From Rhodospirillaceae bacterium (GTDB lineage: Bacteria; Pseudomonadota; Alphaproteobacteria; GCA-2731375): a DNA stretch of 33,687 bases. The position numbers and the translations under genes were made by a program. The stretch spans positions 36,193 through 69,879 of the forward strand of contig PCBT01000006.1 in assembly GCA_002731375.1 (NCBI GenBank). The letters are read 5' to 3'. Positions 11,325-19,860 of the stretch are shown one piece after another. The notes under the pieces were generated by a model. The model saw nothing but the letters and a program-made list of their open reading frames with translations, made no database searches and was not told the DNA's origin. Within the stretch, counting starts at the first letter, position 1. Every line of letters begins with the position of its first letter.

Positions 11325-12080
11325 CTACTTCGAGCCGCCATCGATTTTCAGGATTGCGCCCGTCGTGTAGCTGGCGCCGTCGGAGGCCAGATATAGAGCC
11401 GCCGCCGCGACTTCCTCGGCCTCGCCACCCCGCTTCATGGCGATGCGTTCCTGGGCGCGAGCGTTGAAGGCGTCCATGTCCCAGGCCTTGGAAATATCCG
11501 TCAGGAACGGCCCTGGCATGATGCAGTTGACCCGCACCTTGGGGCCGTAGGCATCGGCGAAAGCTTCCGTCATGGCATTGACGCCGGCCTTGGCAGCGGC
11601 ATAGGTGATAACTTCCTTGGTGGGTCGGATGGCAGCGGTGGAGGAGACGTTGATGATGGCGCCACCGTCACCATCCATCATGCGCTGGCCCACATTGGCA
11701 CACAAACGAAACGTGCCCTTCAGGTTCACGTCCAGCACTTTGTCGTACAAACCTTCTGGAATGGAGGCCGCGGTGTCGTAATGGGGCGACATGCCGGCAT
11801 TGTTGATCAGAACATCGATACGGCTAAAGCGTTCATAGGCGGCATCGACCAGGGCGTCGCATTGCTTCCAATAACCCACATGGCAGGCAAACGGCATGGC
11901 TTGACGGCCCAGGGCCTCGATCTCCCCAGCCGTGGCCTCGCAGCTTTCGATTTTGCGCGAGGTGATGATCAAATCCGCCCCCGCCTCGGCAAAGCTCAGG
12001 GCCATGGCCCGGCCCAGGCCCCGGCTGCCGCCAGTGATCAAAACCACCTTGTTGCTCATATCGATCTGATTGCTGGCCAC
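11325..12080 (-). CDS. Short-chain dehydrogenase/reductase (SDR)
   Basis: A 251-residue classical SDR. The GTG start at 12080 is chosen because AGGAG lies 8 bases upstream; a later ATG at 12059 is also possible. All functional motifs are present: TGGSRGLG cofactor loop, LINNAGMS, S147 in INVSS, and Y160-x3-K164 in YAAAKAG, then NCIMPGPFLTD and the C-terminal SYTTGAILKIDGGSK. Enzymes of this type are NAD(P)-dependent oxidoreductases of the FabG/glucose dehydrogenase-like group; the substrate cannot be read from sequence. It is transcribed opposite to its neighbours, lies next to the transposase remnant and is divergent from ftsB, so it is probably accessory within the otherwise conserved eno-ftsB interval. 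Confidence 0.9.
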   Translation of the reverse strand: MASNQIDMSNKVVLITGGSRGLGRAMALSFAEAGADLIITSRKIESCEATAGEIEALGRQAMPFACHVGYWKQCDALVDAAYERFSRIDVLINNAGMSPHYDTAASIPEGLYDKVLDVNLKGTFRLCANVGQRMMDGDGGAIINVSSTAAIRPTKEVITYAAAKAGVNAMTEAFADAYGPKVRVNCIMPGPFLTDISKAWDMDAFNARAQERIAMKRGGEAEEVAAAALYLASDGASYTTGAILKIDGGSK

Positions 12081-12278
12081 CCGGCGTTCTCCTCGTTTCA
12101 CGCAACTGCTGGGACTATCTTAGCAAAATGATCGTTGCCGCGCATCCGATGGATTGTTCACGAATGGGAATCAAAAGGGGAACATACCGTGATCATTTCA
12201 GACTCTTTTATAACTAATTGAATCAATGTGGTTTTTTATCTTGATCTGATTCGCGGTATGTGATTCGTTCGGGTTGTC

Positions 12279-12590
12279 ATGGGGCTTTGGTATGAAATAC
12301 GACGTAGTCTGCGTAGGGCGGTCACGCCCTGTCTGGGGATCTGTGCGCTGTTGTATTTCTGCTATCACACGGTCCAGGGAGACCGCGGAATCATTGCATA
12401 TTTGCGCCTGAGCGCCCAGTTGGAGCGGACCGAGATGGCCCTGCGGGAGAGCAGTGACACCCGCGAGGCGCTGGCCCGCCAAGTCAGGCTATTGCGGCCG
12501 GAAAACCTGAACCGCGACATGCTGGACGAACAGGCCCGCCGTACCCTTGGCCTAACCCATCCCGATGACGTGGTGATTTATACCCCATAA
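12279..12590 (+). CDS. ftsB: FtsB/DivIC-like septum formation initiator
   Basis: A 103-residue single-pass membrane protein. Residues about 17-32 (PCLGICALLYFCYHTV) form the membrane helix. A coiled-coil stretch follows (LSAQLERTEMALRESSDTREALARQVRLLR), then the DMLDEQARRTLGLTHPDDVVIY end, where E-x-A-R-x-x-L-G-x-x-x-P-x-E/D is typical for FtsB/DivIC. In cell division, FtsB works with FtsL and FtsQ in the divisome. Its place directly before pdhA is common in alphaproteobacteria. No good Shine-Dalgarno is visible. The divergent gap 12081-12278 contains TGATTCG twice (12247-12253 and 12261-12267), of unknown meaning. Confidence 0.88.
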   Translation: MGLWYEIRRSLRRAVTPCLGICALLYFCYHTVQGDRGIIAYLRLSAQLERTEMALRESSDTREALARQVRLLRPENLNRDMLDEQARRTLGLTHPDDVVIYTP

Positions 12591-12599
12591 GCGGCGCCG

Positions 12600-12724
12600 G
12601 AAACGTTTCAAGCCGGATAAGTATTGTGCGCCAACAGGTTGCCTGACGCGGCCGGCTACAATATCTTAATATTGAATTAATCATTATACAGTTAATTTAT
12701 AAATTCTCCTTGTATTACAAGGAG
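12600..12724. promoter_or_regulatory. AT-rich interval before pdhA with three perfect palindromes
   Basis: The 194-base gap between ftsB and pdhA is much more AT-rich than the genes. It holds three perfect inverted repeats: GAAACGTTTC (12600-12609), CAATAT-CTTA-ATATTG (12659-12674) and CTCCTTGT-ATT-ACAAGGAG (12706-12724). The last is followed directly by TTTT (12725-12728), so it could act as an intrinsic terminator for ftsB, although the 3-base loop is tight. Alternatively these are operator sites for control of the pyruvate dehydrogenase operon. No specific regulator can be named. Confidence 0.5.
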
Positions 12725-12784
12725 TTTTGGCGCTTCAATTAGTTGTGAAAGCGTCACTGGGCATGAATAGAGAACGAGGCTGTC

Positions 12785-13858
12785 ATGGCGAAAGCGGCGA
12801 AGTCGAAAGCTTTTGGGTCGAAAAGTGAAAGCTCCAGGACGGCGAGAACAACGGCACGCCGCCGCAAGGCGCCATCACCGCCCGCCATCAACAAGGACAA
12901 TGCGAAAGAAGCGCTGGGCTTTTACCGCCAAATGCTGTTAATTCGCCGGTTCGAGGAAAAGGCTGGGCAGATGTACGGCATGGGCCTGATCGGCGGCTTC
13001 TGCCACCTTTACATCGGCCAAGAAGCCGTAGTCACCGGCATGCAGGCAGCCATCGAAGAGGGCGATACGCAGCTAACCAGCTATCGCGACCATGGCCACA
13101 TGCTGGCCTGCGGCATGGATGCCAAGGGCGTGATGGCGGAATTGACCGGGCGCATCGGCGGCTATTCCAAGGGCAAGGGCGGCTCCATGCACATGTTCAG
13201 CCGGGAAAAGAACTTCTTTGGCGGACACGGCATCGTCGGCGCCCAGGTGCCCATTGGCACGGGCCTGGGCTTTGCCCACAAGTACAAGGACAACGGCCGC
13301 ATCTCGCTGACATACTTCGGCGATGGTTCCGCCAACCAGGGCCAGGTCTACGAAGCCTTCAACATGGCGGCGCTATGGCAGCTGCCGGTGATCTTCATCG
13401 TCGAGAATAATCAATACGCCATGGGTACGGCGGTAGGCCGGGCCTCGGCCCAGACCGAATTGTACCGCCGTGGCGAAAGCATCGGCATCCCCGGGGTTCA
13501 GGTCGATGGCATGGATGTCATGGCCGTCAAGGCGGCCGGCGACGAGGCGGTCAAACATGCCAGGGGCGGCAAGGGCCCGATCCTGATGGAGATGAAGACC
13601 TATCGCTATCGCGGCCATTCTATGTCCGATCCAGCCAAGTACCGCACCAAGGAAGAGGTCCAGCGGGTGCGCGCAGAGCGCGACCCCATTGATCACCTGC
13701 GCGAAATGATCCTGGGCGCCGGCGTCGCCGACGAGGCCGCTTTGAAGGTCCTCGACCGGGAGGTCAAGGATATCGTCACGGAAGCGGCGGAGTTTGCACA
13801 AAATAGCCCCGAGCCCGACGCATTGGAGCTCTATACAGATATCTTGGTGGAGCTCTAG
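12785..13858 (+). CDS. pdhA: Pyruvate dehydrogenase E1 component, alpha subunit
   Basis: A 357-residue thiamine-diphosphate enzyme subunit that, with PdhB, decarboxylates pyruvate and passes the acetyl group to the lipoyl domain of E2. Motifs include RRFEEKAGQMYGMGLIGGFCHLYIGQEAV, the GKGGSMHMF segment, GDGSANQGQVYEAFNMAALW (thiamine-diphosphate GDG...N motif), VIFIVENNQYAMGT and the RYRGHSMSDPAKYR phosphorylation-loop region. The first 35 or so residues are Lys/Arg/Ser/Ala-rich, a low-complexity extension before the conserved core. GAGG lies about 7 bases before the ATG. The gene starts the pdhA-pdhB-pdhC-lpd-lipA-coq10 run. Confidence 0.97.
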   Translation: MAKAAKSKAFGSKSESSRTARTTARRRKAPSPPAINKDNAKEALGFYRQMLLIRRFEEKAGQMYGMGLIGGFCHLYIGQEAVVTGMQAAIEEGDTQLTSYRDHGHMLACGMDAKGVMAELTGRIGGYSKGKGGSMHMFSREKNFFGGHGIVGAQVPIGTGLGFAHKYKDNGRISLTYFGDGSANQGQVYEAFNMAALWQLPVIFIVENNQYAMGTAVGRASAQTELYRRGESIGIPGVQVDGMDVMAVKAAGDEAVKHARGGKGPILMEMKTYRYRGHSMSDPAKYRTKEEVQRVRAERDPIDHLREMILGAGVADEAALKVLDREVKDIVTEAAEFAQNSPEPDALELYTDILVEL

Positions 13859-13861
13859 ATC

Positions 13862-15256
13862 ATGCCCGTAACCATCACCATGCCCGCGCTTTCGCCCACC
13901 ATGACCGAAGGAACGCTGGCCAATTGGCTGGTCGCCGAGGGCGAGAGCGTCAATCCCGGCGACATGATTGCCGAGATCGAGACCGACAAGGCCACGATGG
14001 AAGTCGAGGCAGTGGATGAAGGCGTGATCGGCAAGATCCTAGTCGCCGCCGGTACCGAGAATATCGCCGTCAATACGCCCATCGTGATCCTGCTGCTAGA
14101 AGGCGAGGACGCCTCGGCCATTGACGGCGTGGCGATCAGCCCGGCCCCTCCCCAAACCCCTCCCCCTGCCGCGGCAGCACCGGCGGTCCCGGCGGCGGCG
14201 ACGCCAGCGCCCGCTCCGTTACCGGCGCCGGTTGTAGCGGCCATGGCGGAGGAGGATATTCCCCCCGGCACCGAAATGGTCGCCATGACCGTACGCGATG
14301 CCCTGCGCGATGCCATGGCGGAGGAAATGCGCGGTGACAGCGATGTCTTCCTGATGGGCGAAGAGGTCGCGGAATACCAGGGTGCTTACAAAATCAGCCA
14401 GGGCCTGCTTGAGGAATTCGGGGCCCGTCGGGTGATCGATACACCGATCACCGAGCATGGCTTCACCGGCATGGCGGTTGGCGCGGCCTTTGGCGGCTTG
14501 AAGCCCATTGTCGAATTCATGACCTTCAACTTCGCCATGCAGGCGATTGACCAGATTATCAATTCGGCGGCCAAGACCCGCTATATGTCGGGCGGGCAGA
14601 TGGGTTGTCACATCGTCTTTCGTGGCGCCAACGGTGTCGCTTCGCGCGTCGCGGCCCAGCATTCGCAATGCTATGCCTCGTGGTATGCCCATTGCCCGGG
14701 CCTCAAGGTGGTCTCGCCCTATAACGCGGCAGATGCCAAGGGCCTGCTGAAAAGCGCCATCCGCGACCCGAATCCAGTGATCTTTCTTGAGAGCGAACTG
14801 ATGTACGGCCATTCTTTCGATGTCCCGGTGCTGGAGGATTATACGGTCCCCATCGGCAAGGCGCGGATCGCCAGGGCGGGCAGCGATGTCACCATCGTGG
14901 CCTTCTCCATCGCCGTCGGCTGGGCCTTGAAAGCAGCCGATGCCCTAGCGGCGGAAGGTATCTCGGCCGAGGTTATCGATCTGCGCTCGATCCGGCCGCT
15001 GGATCTGCCCACGGTGGTAGGTTCAGTGCGCAAGACCAACCGCTGCGTCACGGTGGAGGAAAGCTGGTTGAGCTGTGGCATTGGCGCGGAACTATCCGCC
15101 CGCATCATGGAACAGGCCTTTGACGAGTTGGACGCGCCGGTCAACCGGGTCGGCGGCGCGGACGTACCCATGCCCTATGCGGCGAACCTGGAAAAACTGG
15201 CCGTGCCTGATGCCGCCGCCATCATCGCCGCCGCCAAGGCCGTCTGTTACCGCTAG
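13862..15256 (+). CDS. pdhB: Pyruvate dehydrogenase E1 component, beta subunit with N-terminal lipoyl domain
   Basis: A 464-residue protein. Residues 1-80 form a biotinyl/lipoyl domain with the lipoylation lysine K43 in [11 protein letters not shown]. An Ala/Pro-rich linker follows (about 95-130), then the E1 beta transketolase-like domain from about 140, with [54 protein letters not shown] and FLESELMYG. The beta subunit completes the E1 heterotetramer. The extra lipoyl domain is a known feature of alphaproteobacterial PdhB and gives the complex a second swinging arm. The start is 3 bases after the pdhA stop. Confidence 0.97.
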   Translation: MPVTITMPALSPTMTEGTLANWLVAEGESVNPGDMIAEIETDKATMEVEAVDEGVIGKILVAAGTENIAVNTPIVILLLEGEDASAIDGVAISPAPPQTPPPAAAAPAVPAAATPAPAPLPAPVVAAMAEEDIPPGTEMVAMTVRDALRDAMAEEMRGDSDVFLMGEEVAEYQGAYKISQGLLEEFGARRVIDTPITEHGFTGMAVGAAFGGLKPIVEFMTFNFAMQAIDQIINSAAKTRYMSGGQMGCHIVFRGANGVASRVAAQHSQCYASWYAHCPGLKVVSPYNAADAKGLLKSAIRDPNPVIFLESELMYGHSFDVPVLEDYTVPIGKARIARAGSDVTIVAFSIAVGWALKAADALAAEGISAEVIDLRSIRPLDLPTVVGSVRKTNRCVTVEESWLSCGIGAELSARIMEQAFDELDAPVNRVGGADVPMPYAANLEKLAVPDAAAIIAAAKAVCYR

Positions 15257-15293
15257 TCTTCGAGGCAAACACGAAAAACCAGGAAAACAAATC

Positions 15294-16589
15294 ATGCCCA
15301 TCACCATCACCATGCCCGCCCTTTCGCCCACCATGACCGAGGGAACCTTGGCAAAGTGGCTTTTGAAAGAGGGCGATACGGTACAGTCCGGCGACCTGCT
15401 GGCCGAAATCGAGACCGACAAAGCGACCATGGAAGTCGAAGCCGCCGATGATGGCGTCCTGGCCCGCATTCTGGTCGCGGAAGGTACCGAAGGCGTACCA
15501 GTGAACGCACCCATAGCCATATTCTTGGAAGAAGGGGAGGACGCATCCGTGTTTGAAGACGCCACATCCGAGACCGCCGCAGCAGCAGTGGCCGCGCTAG
15601 CGGCGCCCACCCCAACCCAAGCCCCAGCCACCGAAGCCGTGGCCGTAACCGCGCCAGCGGCGGCGCCCCCTGTAGCCGTCGCCGCCAGTGGCGGGCGCAT
15701 TCTGGCCTCGCCCTTGGCCCGGCGCATGGCCACCCAGGCGGGATTGGATCTGGCTTCCGTCAGCGGCAGCGGCCCGCGCGGCCGGATCGTGAAAGCGGAT
15801 ATCGAGGCGGCCGAGGCAACAGGCGGCACACCCGCCGCCGCACCTGTCGCTCCCGTGACGGCAACGCCCGCCACACCGGCTGCCGATGCCTCGGCACTCG
15901 AGGGCGATTTCGAGCTGCAACCGTTGAGCACCATGCGCAAGACCATTGCCCGCCGCATGAGCGAGTCCAAGCGCGAGGCGCCACATTTCTATCTTACGGT
16001 GGATTGCGAATTGGACGCTCTGTTGTCCCTGCGCACAGAATTGAACGAACGGGCGGACGCCGCCTTCAAGCTTTCGGTCAACGATTTGGTGATCAAGGCT
16101 GCCGCCGTGGCGTTGATGAAGGTACCCGCCGCCAACGCGGGCTATTCCGAAGACGGAATAAAGCTTTATAAATCAGCTGATATCTCCGTCGCCGTGGCCT
16201 CAGAACGGGGCCTGATCACGCCAGTGATCCGCAATGCCAACGGCAAGGGTCTGGAAGCGATCTCAACGGAAATGCGCGCCCTGGCGCAAAAGGCCAATGA
16301 CGGCAAGTTGATGCCAGAAGATTACCAGGGCGGCAGCTTCTCCATCTCCAATCTGGGCATGTACGGCGTCAAGCAATTCGATGCGGTGATCAACACACCG
16401 CAAGCCTGCATTCTGGCCGTCGGCGCCGGTGAACAGCGCGCCGTGGTCAAAGACGGCGCCCTGGCCATCGCCACCGTCATGTCGGTTACGCTTTCCGTCG
16501 ATCACAGGGCGGTGGACGGTGCCATCGGGGGCCAGTTCCTGGCCGCCTTCAAAGGCCTGATCCAGGACCCCATGACCATGTTGCTATAA
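15294..16589 (+). CDS. pdhC: Pyruvate dehydrogenase E2, dihydrolipoamide acetyltransferase
   Basis: A 431-residue protein from ATG 15294, with AGGA 9 bases upstream. Domain order is lipoyl domain (about 1-80, lipoyl-lysine K43), Ala/Pro linker, E1/E3-binding domain (ILASPLARRMATQAGLDLASVSGSGPRGRI split over about 139-170), a second Ala/Pro linker, and the catalytic acetyltransferase domain from about 205 (LSTMRKTIARRMSESK) to the active-site SVDHRAVDGAIGGQFL. It forms the core of the complex and transfers acetyl groups to CoA. The lipoyl segment is closely similar to that of PdhB, an in-operon duplication. The long frame before 15294 overlaps pdhB and is not used. Confidence 0.97.
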   Translation: MPITITMPALSPTMTEGTLAKWLLKEGDTVQSGDLLAEIETDKATMEVEAADDGVLARILVAEGTEGVPVNAPIAIFLEEGEDASVFEDATSETAAAAVAALAAPTPTQAPATEAVAVTAPAAAPPVAVAASGGRILASPLARRMATQAGLDLASVSGSGPRGRIVKADIEAAEATGGTPAAAPVAPVTATPATPAADASALEGDFELQPLSTMRKTIARRMSESKREAPHFYLTVDCELDALLSLRTELNERADAAFKLSVNDLVIKAAAVALMKVPAANAGYSEDGIKLYKSADISVAVASERGLITPVIRNANGKGLEAISTEMRALAQKANDGKLMPEDYQGGSFSISNLGMYGVKQFDAVINTPQACILAVGAGEQRAVVKDGALAIATVMSVTLSVDHRAVDGAIGGQFLAAFKGLIQDPMTMLL

Positions 16590-16599
16590 GGGAAGACCC

Positions 16600-18015
16600 A
16601 TGGCGGAACAGGAATTTGATCTGGTCGTCGTAGGCGGTGGGCCAGGTGGCTACGTGGCCGCGATCCGGGCAGCGCAGCTGGGCATGGACGTTGCCCTGGT
16701 GGAACAGGAACATTTGGGCGGCATTTGCCTGAACTGGGGCTGCATTCCCACCAAGGCCTTGTTGCGTTCGGCCGAAGTTTATCATCTAGCCAAGACCTCT
16801 TCTAAATATGGTTTTAAAATCAATGATATAGAAATTAATATTAATGCGATAGTTCAACGCAGCCGAAAGATTGCTAAGCAACTTAATGGCGGCGTCGGAC
16901 ATCTGTTGAAGAAGAATAAGGTCGAGGTTCTGACCGGTCACGCCCGCCTTCTGGGTCGATCTGAGGAATTGGGCCGCCTGGCGGTGGAAGTGGACGGCAC
17001 GGCGGTGATGGAGCTGAGCGCCAAGAATATAATCCTGGCCACCGGCGCCCGCGCACGGGATCTGCCGGGCATGGAGGCGGACGGCAAACAGATCTGGAGC
17101 TATCGCCATGCCCTGGCCGCCGATACCATACCGGAACGGCTCTTGGTCGTAGGGTCAGGCGCTATCGGTATCGAATTCGCGAGCTTTTTTAATACGCTCG
17201 GATCCGATGTCACGGTCGTCGAAGTGCTTGACCGCGTACTTCCCGTGGAAGACGAAGAAATCTCGGCTATGGCACACAAGGCGTTTGAAAAACAAGGCAT
17301 GCACCTGTTGACCGGAGCCCAGGTTAACGGCCTGGAAAAGGCGCCAGATGGCGTCACCGCCAGCATTGAATTGCCCGGCGGCAAAGTGGAGGCGATCACC
17401 GCCGACAGGGTCATCATGGCGGTGGGCATCGTCGGCAATGTCGAGGATATCGGGCTGGAAAACACCAAGGCGGTGGTCGACCGAAGCCATGTGGTGGCCG
17501 ATCCCTGGCTGGCTACCGGCGAACCGGGTCTGTATGCCATCGGCGATCTGGCAGGACCGCCCTGGCTAGCGCACAAGGCTTCTCATGAAGGCGTCATCTG
17601 TGTCGAAAAAATCGCCGGCGTAGCAGATGTGCATCCGCTTGAAGCCATGAATATTCCCGGCTGCACCTACTGTCAGCCACAAATCGCCTCCGTCGGCCTG
17701 ACGGAGGCCGCGGCGGTAGCGGCGGGGCACAAGGTGCGGGTGGGCCGGTTTCCCTTCATTGGCAATGGCAAGGCCATCGCCCTGGGCGAACCCGAGGGCA
17801 TGATCAAGACCGTATTCGATGAAGCCACGGGCGAGTTACTGGGCGCGCACATGATCGGCCCGGAGGTGACGGAGCTGATCCAGGGCTATGCGGTGGCACG
17901 CAGCATGGAGAGTACGGAGGCCGAATTACTGCATACGGTCTTCCCCCACCCCACGTTATCGGAAGCGATGCACGAATCCGTGCTTGACGCCATGGGCCGA
18001 GCCATCCATTTCTAG
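16600..18015 (+). CDS. lpd: Dihydrolipoyl dehydrogenase (E3)
   Basis: A 471-residue FAD enzyme that reoxidises the E2 lipoyl groups. It has the FAD loop VVGGGPGGYVAAIRAAQLG, the redox-active disulfide C43-LNWG-C48-IPTK, the NAD loop VVGSGAIGIEFASF, LYAIGDLAGPPWLAHKASHEG near the FAD, and the C-terminal catalytic HTVFPHPTLSEAMHES. The gene starts 10 bases after pdhC. One oddity is that codons for residues about 66-103 (16795-16910) suddenly favour A/T endings (for example KINDIEININAIVQ), unlike the rest of the gene, while the frame and protein remain intact. Confidence 0.97.
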   Translation: MAEQEFDLVVVGGGPGGYVAAIRAAQLGMDVALVEQEHLGGICLNWGCIPTKALLRSAEVYHLAKTSSKYGFKINDIEININAIVQRSRKIAKQLNGGVGHLLKKNKVEVLTGHARLLGRSEELGRLAVEVDGTAVMELSAKNIILATGARARDLPGMEADGKQIWSYRHALAADTIPERLLVVGSGAIGIEFASFFNTLGSDVTVVEVLDRVLPVEDEEISAMAHKAFEKQGMHLLTGAQVNGLEKAPDGVTASIELPGGKVEAITADRVIMAVGIVGNVEDIGLENTKAVVDRSHVVADPWLATGEPGLYAIGDLAGPPWLAHKASHEGVICVEKIAGVADVHPLEAMNIPGCTYCQPQIASVGLTEAAAVAAGHKVRVGRFPFIGNGKAIALGEPEGMIKTVFDEATGELLGAHMIGPEVTELIQGYAVARSMESTEAELLHTVFPHPTLSEAMHESVLDAMGRAIHF

Positions 18016-18055
18016 GGCTGATCCAATAATCATGGGCCAAGGCAGCTAAATTATC

Positions 18056-19012
18056 ATGGCCGATAGCGACATTTCAGCGGCTCAACTACGCCATCCGGAA
18101 AAGCGCAACCGTTCGGACAATGCGCCGCGCCGCAAGCCGCCATGGATCCGCGTAAAAGCGCCCAGCGGCGCGACCTATTTCGAAACCCGCAATCTGATGC
18201 GGGACAATAAGCTAAATACCGTGTGTGAGGAGGCCGCCTGCCCCAATATCGGCGAATGCTGGGGCAAACGCCATGCCACCATGATGATTATGGGCGATAC
18301 CTGTACGCGGGCCTGCGCCTTTTGCAATGTCAAGACCGGCCGGCCAGGGCAATTGGACACGGAGGAACCGGAAAATGTCGCCAGGGCAGTAAAAACGTTG
18401 GGATTGCGACATGTGGTGATCACCTCCGTTGACCGCGATGACCTGGACGACGGCGGGGCTGATCATTTCGCCCAGGTCATTGCCCGCGTACGCGCCCTGG
18501 CGCCGGAAACCACAATCGAAGTGCTGACACCAGATTTTCTTGGCAAAAGCGGCGCCTTGGAGGTTGTCGTGGCGGCGCGCCCGAACGTCTTCAACCATAA
18601 TCTCGAAACCGTGCCCGGCCTTTACCCCCAGGTTCGCCCCGGTGCGCGCTATTTCAACTCCCTGCAATTGCTAGCCAAGGCCAAGGAGTTTGACCCGAAT
18701 ATATTCACCAAATCGGGTATCATGGTCGGCCTGGGTGAGGAGCGCCAGGCGGTGCATCAGGTGATGGACGATCTGCGCGCCGCTGATGTTGATTTCCTAA
18801 CCATCGGGCAGTATCTGCAACCGACGCCGAAACATCATCCGGTTGCCGATTTCGTGACACCGGAACAATTCGCGGCCTATGAAAAGGCCGCGCGGGGCAA
18901 GGGTTTTTTGCTCGTGGCGGCAACGCCGTTGACCCGGTCGTCCTATCACGCGGATAGCGATTTCGCCGAATTGGCCCGCCGCCGAGGGCAAAATCATTCG
19001 GCCACCGCTTAA
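18056..19012 (+). CDS. lipA: Lipoyl synthase (radical SAM)
   Basis: A 318-residue radical-SAM enzyme that inserts two sulfurs into protein-bound octanoyl chains to make lipoyl groups for PdhB, PdhC and related proteins. Both iron-sulfur sites are visible: the auxiliary cluster C57-x4-C62-x5-C68 ([12 protein letters not shown]) and the radical-SAM cluster C83-x3-C87-x2-C90 (CTRACAFC). [24 protein letters not shown]-like [22 protein letters not shown] and the C-terminal RSSYHAD motif support the assignment. Its place right after lpd couples cofactor synthesis to the complex that needs it. The stop overlaps the coq10 start by one base (TAATG). Confidence 0.98.
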   Translation: MADSDISAAQLRHPEKRNRSDNAPRRKPPWIRVKAPSGATYFETRNLMRDNKLNTVCEEAACPNIGECWGKRHATMMIMGDTCTRACAFCNVKTGRPGQLDTEEPENVARAVKTLGLRHVVITSVDRDDLDDGGADHFAQVIARVRALAPETTIEVLTPDFLGKSGALEVVVAARPNVFNHNLETVPGLYPQVRPGARYFNSLQLLAKAKEFDPNIFTKSGIMVGLGEERQAVHQVMDDLRAADVDFLTIGQYLQPTPKHHPVADFVTPEQFAAYEKAARGKGFLLVAATPLTRSSYHADSDFAELARRRGQNHSATA

Positions 19013-19461
19013 TGCCAACCCACGCCGAGCGCAAAATCCTGCCCTATACACCGGAACAGATGTTCGATCTGGTCGCCGATATAGAATGTTATCCGGATTT
19101 TCTACCCTGGTGCGTGGCCTGCCGGGTGACCAAGACCGACGGGCCCGTGATCTGGGGCGACCTGATGGTTGGCTTCAAGGTTTTTCGTGAGAAATTCACC
19201 TCCAAGGTCACCTTGCACGCACCCGGCCGCATCGACGTAGAATATATCGATGGCCCGTTTCGTTATCTGAACAATCATTGGCAGTTCACACCAACGGAGG
19301 ATGGCCAGGGCACGGAAGTGGATTTCTTCATCGATTTCGAATTCCGCTCCCGCATGCTGCAGGCCGTCGCCAGCACCGTCTTCAACGAAGCTGTGCGCCG
19401 CATGGTCGGCGCCTTCGAAACCCGCGCCGGCGTCATCCATGGAAAGGCGTCTCCAGGTTAA
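19012..19461 (+). CDS. COQ10/RatA-like START-domain protein
   Basis: A 149-residue protein of the polyketide cyclase/START superfamily, the group annotated as coenzyme Q-binding COQ10 or RatA-like. Typical signatures are the N-terminal LPYTPEQMFDLVADIECYP followed by FLPWCVACRV, KFTSKVTLH, IDVEYIDGPFRYLNNHW and the end FNEAVRRMVGAFETRA. Members bind ubiquinone or related hydrophobic ligands and support respiration; the E. coli homologue RatA was described as a toxin affecting ribosomes, but no antitoxin gene is seen here. The TAATG overlap with lipA suggests translational coupling. Confidence 0.9.
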   Translation: MPTHAERKILPYTPEQMFDLVADIECYPDFLPWCVACRVTKTDGPVIWGDLMVGFKVFREKFTSKVTLHAPGRIDVEYIDGPFRYLNNHWQFTPTEDGQGTEVDFFIDFEFRSRMLQAVASTVFNEAVRRMVGAFETRAGVIHGKASPG

Positions 19462-19542
19462 TTATAGAGCAATTGCCCCGTCAGACATAAAGGCGGAATT
19501 GTGCGAGAGTTGGCAAAACATACTCGCACACGAGGATACGCC

Positions 19543-19803
19543 ATGAGCCAGCCCATCTGGAGCGAACCCAGCGCCGAGGGGATCGGTTATGGCCTGGGCA
19601 TGGCCGTGGTCATCGACGCCCCAACCACGCAGTTGACCCGCTCCACCGGCGAATATTTCTGGGGCGGTGCCGCCAGCACCGCGTTCTGGATCGATCAAGC
19701 CGAGGACATGTTCGTGGTCTTCATGGCCCAGCTGATGCCCTCGTAATTCCATCTGATCCGCGGCGAGTAGGGGGTTGCCACCTACCAGGCCCTCATCGAC
19801 TGA
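19543..19803 (+). pseudogene. C-terminal remnant of a beta-lactamase-family serine hydrolase
   Basis: The frame from 19543 reads MSQPIWSEPSAEGIGYGLG, then STGEYFWGGAASTAFWIDQAEDMFVVFMAQLMPS. This is the C-terminal region of class C beta-lactamase/esterase-type serine hydrolases, where GEYxWGGAASTxFWxDP is typical. TAA at 19744-19746 stops it, but the homologous frame continues as FHLIRGE, TAG at 19768-19770, then GVATYQALID and TGA at 19801. The catalytic SxxK and YxN parts are absent. A GAGG before ATG 19543 means a 67-residue product could still be made, but it would lack the active site. It lies between coq10 and tpiA. Confidence 0.75.
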
Positions 19804-19860
19804 TCGACTAAAGCAGATCGGCTGAGGCCGCTTAGAGCCCGTGGCCGAAGCTGTTGGGCG

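Noticed and set aside
15092-15970. Long antisense frame (292 codons) opposite pdhC, and similar ones opposite ispDF (867-1412) and the PpiD-like gene (22240-23013)
   Set aside because: They are shadows of GC-rich coding frames on the other strand; translations are low-complexity Ala/Arg/Ser/Gly with no motif.
19012-19461. Type II toxin (RatA) assignment implying a toxin-antitoxin pair
   Set aside because: No partner antitoxin gene; context with lipA and the pdh operon fits the COQ10-like quinone-binding role better.
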